This document shows, one piece after another, positions 61,784 to 64,000 of a stretch of 64,000 nucleotides of DNA. The notes below the pieces were generated by a model, which searched no databases, was not told where the DNA came from, and worked only from the letters and a program-made list of their open reading frames with translations. The translations under genes were made by a program, and so were the position numbers. Source of the DNA: Stenomitos rutilans HA7619-LM2 (GTDB lineage Bacteria; Cyanobacteriota; Cyanobacteriia; Leptolyngbyales; Leptolyngbyaceae). The stretch covers positions 62,001-126,000 of the forward strand of contig JAHHIE010000008.1 of assembly GCA_019358945.1 (NCBI GenBank), in the 5' to 3' direction. How positions within the stretch are numbered: position 1 is the stretch's first letter; each line of letters begins with the position of its first letter.

Positions 61784-63529
61784 CTAGTAATGGTTTCCCA
61801 CTTTCCGATGATGCACAGCCGTCAGTCCATCTTGATTAGAAATGCGTCCGGTATCAACCGTGCTATAGACGATCCAGTGGTCGCTGCACTCCATGCGGCT
61901 GGTGACTTGGCATTCCAGATACGCGAGAGCCTCTGCCAGAATGGGTGAGCCGTTCGTTGCAGGGTAGGTTTTAACCCCGACAAAGCGATCGGCACCGGGG
62001 GCAAAGCGCTTCAAGAAGTGTCGCATCAAGGGCTGGTAGTTGCCTTCTTCCAGAATGTTGAGGACAAAGCGATCGCCCACATGCATGAAGGATTCGATCG
62101 CCCGGTCTTTGGCAACCGCAATGGTGATTCCCAATGGCTCGATGCTGGCCTGAGCGACCCAGGAGGCCAACATGGCACTGGACGCATTACCCTTTTGAGC
62201 GGTGATGATGTAAAGCCCACCGCTAAGCCGTCCCAGCGCTTTGTCAAGATCGCCATCCAAGGATTTCATTTGTTTGATGGTGCGATCGCGCGTCAGCCAT
62301 TGTCCCAAGTCGGTACCCGCTTCATCACAAAGCTGGTAGGTTGCTTCGGTTGGCGCTGACTTCACCAAAATCGGTGGAAAGGCTTCGGTTAAGCCCACAT
62401 CTTGCAGTTTGTTTCGCAGCAGGTGCACAGAATCATCGTCACCGCCACCGCTTTCAAACAACCCAAACGACTGCTTGGCATGAGTCGCCGCCAGAATGGT
62501 ACCTAACGAAGCCTTAGCAGTGGGTGCAAAGTCGCCTGTCTGTGGTGGCATGGCAATCACTACCCCCAGCGCGATCATGACCAACTCTCGAATTTCGTGC
62601 GGTTCTGCGGTACGCAAGTCCATCTGCTCAACCGCAACGCCCGTTTTGAGGATGCCCTGAGCGATCGAGTGGGCCAACCGTTCCCCTTCGCCGTATTCTG
62701 AAACGTAGAATAAGCCAACCGTTTTCACGGCTTTCGCTTGCTCTTGGCTCCAGGTGCGATAGCGCCCAACCAGTTCCTGGAGGTTGTACTGCAACAGAGG
62801 GCCGTGCCCGGTGGCAATTGTCACCACTCCTGGCAAATCGCCCATGCGCTTGAGGGCAGAGAGCACCGATCGAGCATTCGGCCCCATCAGGCAGTCGTAG
62901 TAGTAGCGGAAGTCGTGCTCAATGAGTTCCAGGTCTTCATCAAAGGTGGAATCATCGCAGTAGTGCATCCCAAAGGCATCGCAGGTAAACAACACCTGTG
63001 TTTTGTGGTCGTAGGTAAAGATGGTGTCAGGCCAGTGCAGGTTCGGTGCCGACACAAATTCCAGCAGGTGCCCGTTGCCCAGATCGAGGCGATCGCCATT
63101 CTTCACCAGCTTCCGCTCAAACGGTTGATGCACCAGATCTTCAAGGAACTGGATGGCGACCTTTGCCCCAACAACTGTGATGTGGGGAGCCAGCTTCAAA
63201 ATATCTGCCACTAAACCGCTGTGATCGGGTTCGGTATGGCTAATCACCAAATAATCAATCTCAGCGGGATTAATCAGCCCTTTCAGCGTATCCAGGTACA
63301 GCTTGCGAAATTTTTCGTGGGAGGTATCCACCAGAGCAACCTTTTCACCGCGAATCAGAAACGAGTTATAAGTAGTGCCATTGTCGAGGGCAAACTCAAT
63401 GTCAAACCGCTCCCGATCCCAATCAAGGCAGCGAATGGCAGTGGTATCCGTCTCTCCAGCGCCTTCAGGATGTGCCAATGCAACGGTTTCGAGGGTCAAT
63501 CGCTGAACACGCTCGGTGAGTGCTACCAT
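61784..63529 (-). CDS. flv3: Flavodiiron protein Flv3 type
   Basis: 581 residues. The canonical diiron motif is present: ISHTEPDHSGL, with later ligands in DAFGMHYCDDS and IATGHGPLL. The flavodoxin-like domain (GLFYVSEYGEGERLAHSIAQ) and flavin reductase domain (GGLYIITAQKGNASSAML; SPILAEALAYLEC) follow. Flv3 is the catalytic-type partner of Flv1 in light-dependent O2 photoreduction that protects photosystem I under fluctuating light. It is upstream of flv1 on the same strand, separated by 373 bp. Assignment as Flv3 rather than Flv4 rests on pairing with an Flv1-like neighbour and absence of an flv2-flv4 small-gene context. Confidence 0.92.
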   Translation of the reverse strand: MVALTERVQRLTLETVALAHPEGAGETDTTAIRCLDWDRERFDIEFALDNGTTYNSFLIRGEKVALVDTSHEKFRKLYLDTLKGLINPAEIDYLVISHTEPDHSGLVADILKLAPHITVVGAKVAIQFLEDLVHQPFERKLVKNGDRLDLGNGHLLEFVSAPNLHWPDTIFTYDHKTQVLFTCDAFGMHYCDDSTFDEDLELIEHDFRYYYDCLMGPNARSVLSALKRMGDLPGVVTIATGHGPLLQYNLQELVGRYRTWSQEQAKAVKTVGLFYVSEYGEGERLAHSIAQGILKTGVAVEQMDLRTAEPHEIRELVMIALGVVIAMPPQTGDFAPTAKASLGTILAATHAKQSFGLFESGGGDDDSVHLLRNKLQDVGLTEAFPPILVKSAPTEATYQLCDEAGTDLGQWLTRDRTIKQMKSLDGDLDKALGRLSGGLYIITAQKGNASSAMLASWVAQASIEPLGITIAVAKDRAIESFMHVGDRFVLNILEEGNYQPLMRHFLKRFAPGADRFVGVKTYPATNGSPILAEALAYLECQVTSRMECSDHWIVYSTVDTGRISNQDGLTAVHHRKVGNHY

Positions 63530-63859
63530 ACCTGCCTCCCTGTCAAATGACGTTTGGGTTTCTGTAACTTGCTACACCTCTATCTTAATGGAGCCTTGCC
63601 ATCTGTAAAGTTTTGTTAGGTAAACTTACTCATTAACCAAGCTTATTGATGCGGTTTACGCAACGGGTCTACTAGCCCACATCTCATCTGAAACAACCAT
63701 TTGAAGCAGCTTGAAGGAGAGTGTTAACAGATGCTTTTTAAAAACTGGGGTTTAGCAGGAAGGCAGCGATCGCCCTTCTCATTTCTTGGCTGAAACGGTA
63801 GCAGGGAATTAGGGCGCGATCGGGTTTGCCCAACTATGCTTAAGCGGGCGATCGGGCAA
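63530..63859. other. Upstream region of flv3
   Basis: About 330 bp with no supported gene. The part next to flv3 is AT-rich (TTTTGTTAGGTAAACTTACT near 63611) and probably holds its promoter. The distal part has three HIP1-like motifs near 63767, 63815 and 63848. Confidence 0.45.
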
Positions 63860-64000
63860 TCAACGCTGCAACGCTATCTGCCAGCGATTTAGCGATGTCT
63901 GCTTGTTTGTCGTTTCAGATTGCCTTTCTAACAGCGCCTTCAGGTCTGTAAAGCCAGTCTCGACTAAATGTGTCAGGCTGGCGATGTTGCTCGACATCTG
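63860..64000 (-). CDS. Possible C-terminal fragment of a helical protein running off the window
   Basis: The minus-strand frame is open from the window edge to a TGA at 63860-63862, 46 codons. It contains an ATG at 63997 and reads MSSNIASLTHLVETGFTDLK then ALLERQSETTNKQTSLNRW, an amphipathic helical pattern. It could be a small gene or the end of a longer coiled-coil protein. Nothing else in the region competes with it. Confidence 0.35.
   Translation of the reverse strand, partial: QMSSNIASLTHLVETGFTDLKALLERQSETTNKQTSLNRWQIALQR

Noticed and set aside
1-64000. CRISPR arrays, tRNA or rRNA genes, full insertion sequences, phage genes
   Set aside because: I scanned the gaps for repeat-spacer patterns, cloverleaf arms and transposase motifs and found none. 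A tRNA scan and profile search would be decisive.

Overview
The window is chromosomal DNA of a cyanobacterium. The octamer GCGATCGC and its core recur throughout. Lineage-typical genes include ferredoxin-sulfite reductase, the flavodiiron pair flv1/flv3, a CcaA-type beta-carbonic anhydrase, an EcaA-type alpha-carbonic anhydrase, a GUN4-domain protein and pilB-pilT-pilC. I cannot name the genus from sequence alone. No tRNA, rRNA, CRISPR array or full-length insertion sequence was recognised.

Layout. 1-7 kb is accessory: hypothetical proteins, a PIN-domain toxin-antitoxin pair, a periplasmic alpha-carbonic anhydrase, a DUF4239 membrane protein, a YdhR/HxlR divergent pair and a frameshifted DUF2281 antitoxin. 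Three attC-like inverted repeats (2294-2378, 5291-5374, 6367-6449) lie in the same orientation. Two of them follow a gene stop codon by 20-30 bp, which looks like an integrase-less gene-cassette array. 7-9.5 kb holds 6-phosphofructokinase, a short-chain dehydrogenase pseudogene and a small conserved protein. 9.5-11.7 kb is one long VCBS-repeat protein with a metzincin-like C-terminus. 11.8-20.4 kb is signalling: a minus-strand cluster (triple-receiver hybrid kinase, cheR, cheB, receiver-PAS-kinase) and a divergent RsbRD-type kinase. 21-28 kb holds a beta-barrel protein, a coiled-coil protein, sulfite reductase, leucyl aminopeptidase and a ferredoxin/metallo-beta-lactamase fusion.

28.2-31.8 kb is a small defence/toxin-antitoxin island: a UPF0175 antitoxin with a dead DUF3368 toxin, a SEFIR-unknown-GUN4 fusion protein, a RelE/ParE module and a dead MNT nucleotidyltransferase. 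32.3-33.2 kb is a 21-bp repeat array flanked by inverted copies of a 102-bp element. 33.3-42.5 kb is housekeeping: ribonuclease Z, a SpoIID-domain protein, then grpE-dnaK-dnaJ-tusA-like-rsgA on the minus strand. 43-48.6 kb encodes the type IV pilus motor and platform (pilB, pilT, pilC). 48.7-59 kb holds a CHASE2 Ser/Thr kinase, a pseudouridine synthase overlapping rodZ, msrA, a transglutaminase/peptidoglycan-binding pair, ccaA, a lipoprotein and a conserved hypothetical. 59.5-63.5 kb is flv3-flv1, with a 21-bp repeat array in the spacer.

Small non-autonomous elements are a strong theme. A 109-bp family ending in AGGACTTACGCA has three copies, each with a 5-bp direct repeat of the target, and one copy is inserted inside a copy of the 102-bp family. 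Intergenic-style heptamer repeats have also entered the reading frames of a histidine kinase and of RsgA at a linker and a loop.

Everything here was read by eye from the sequence. Family names rest on motif recognition and no database search was run.
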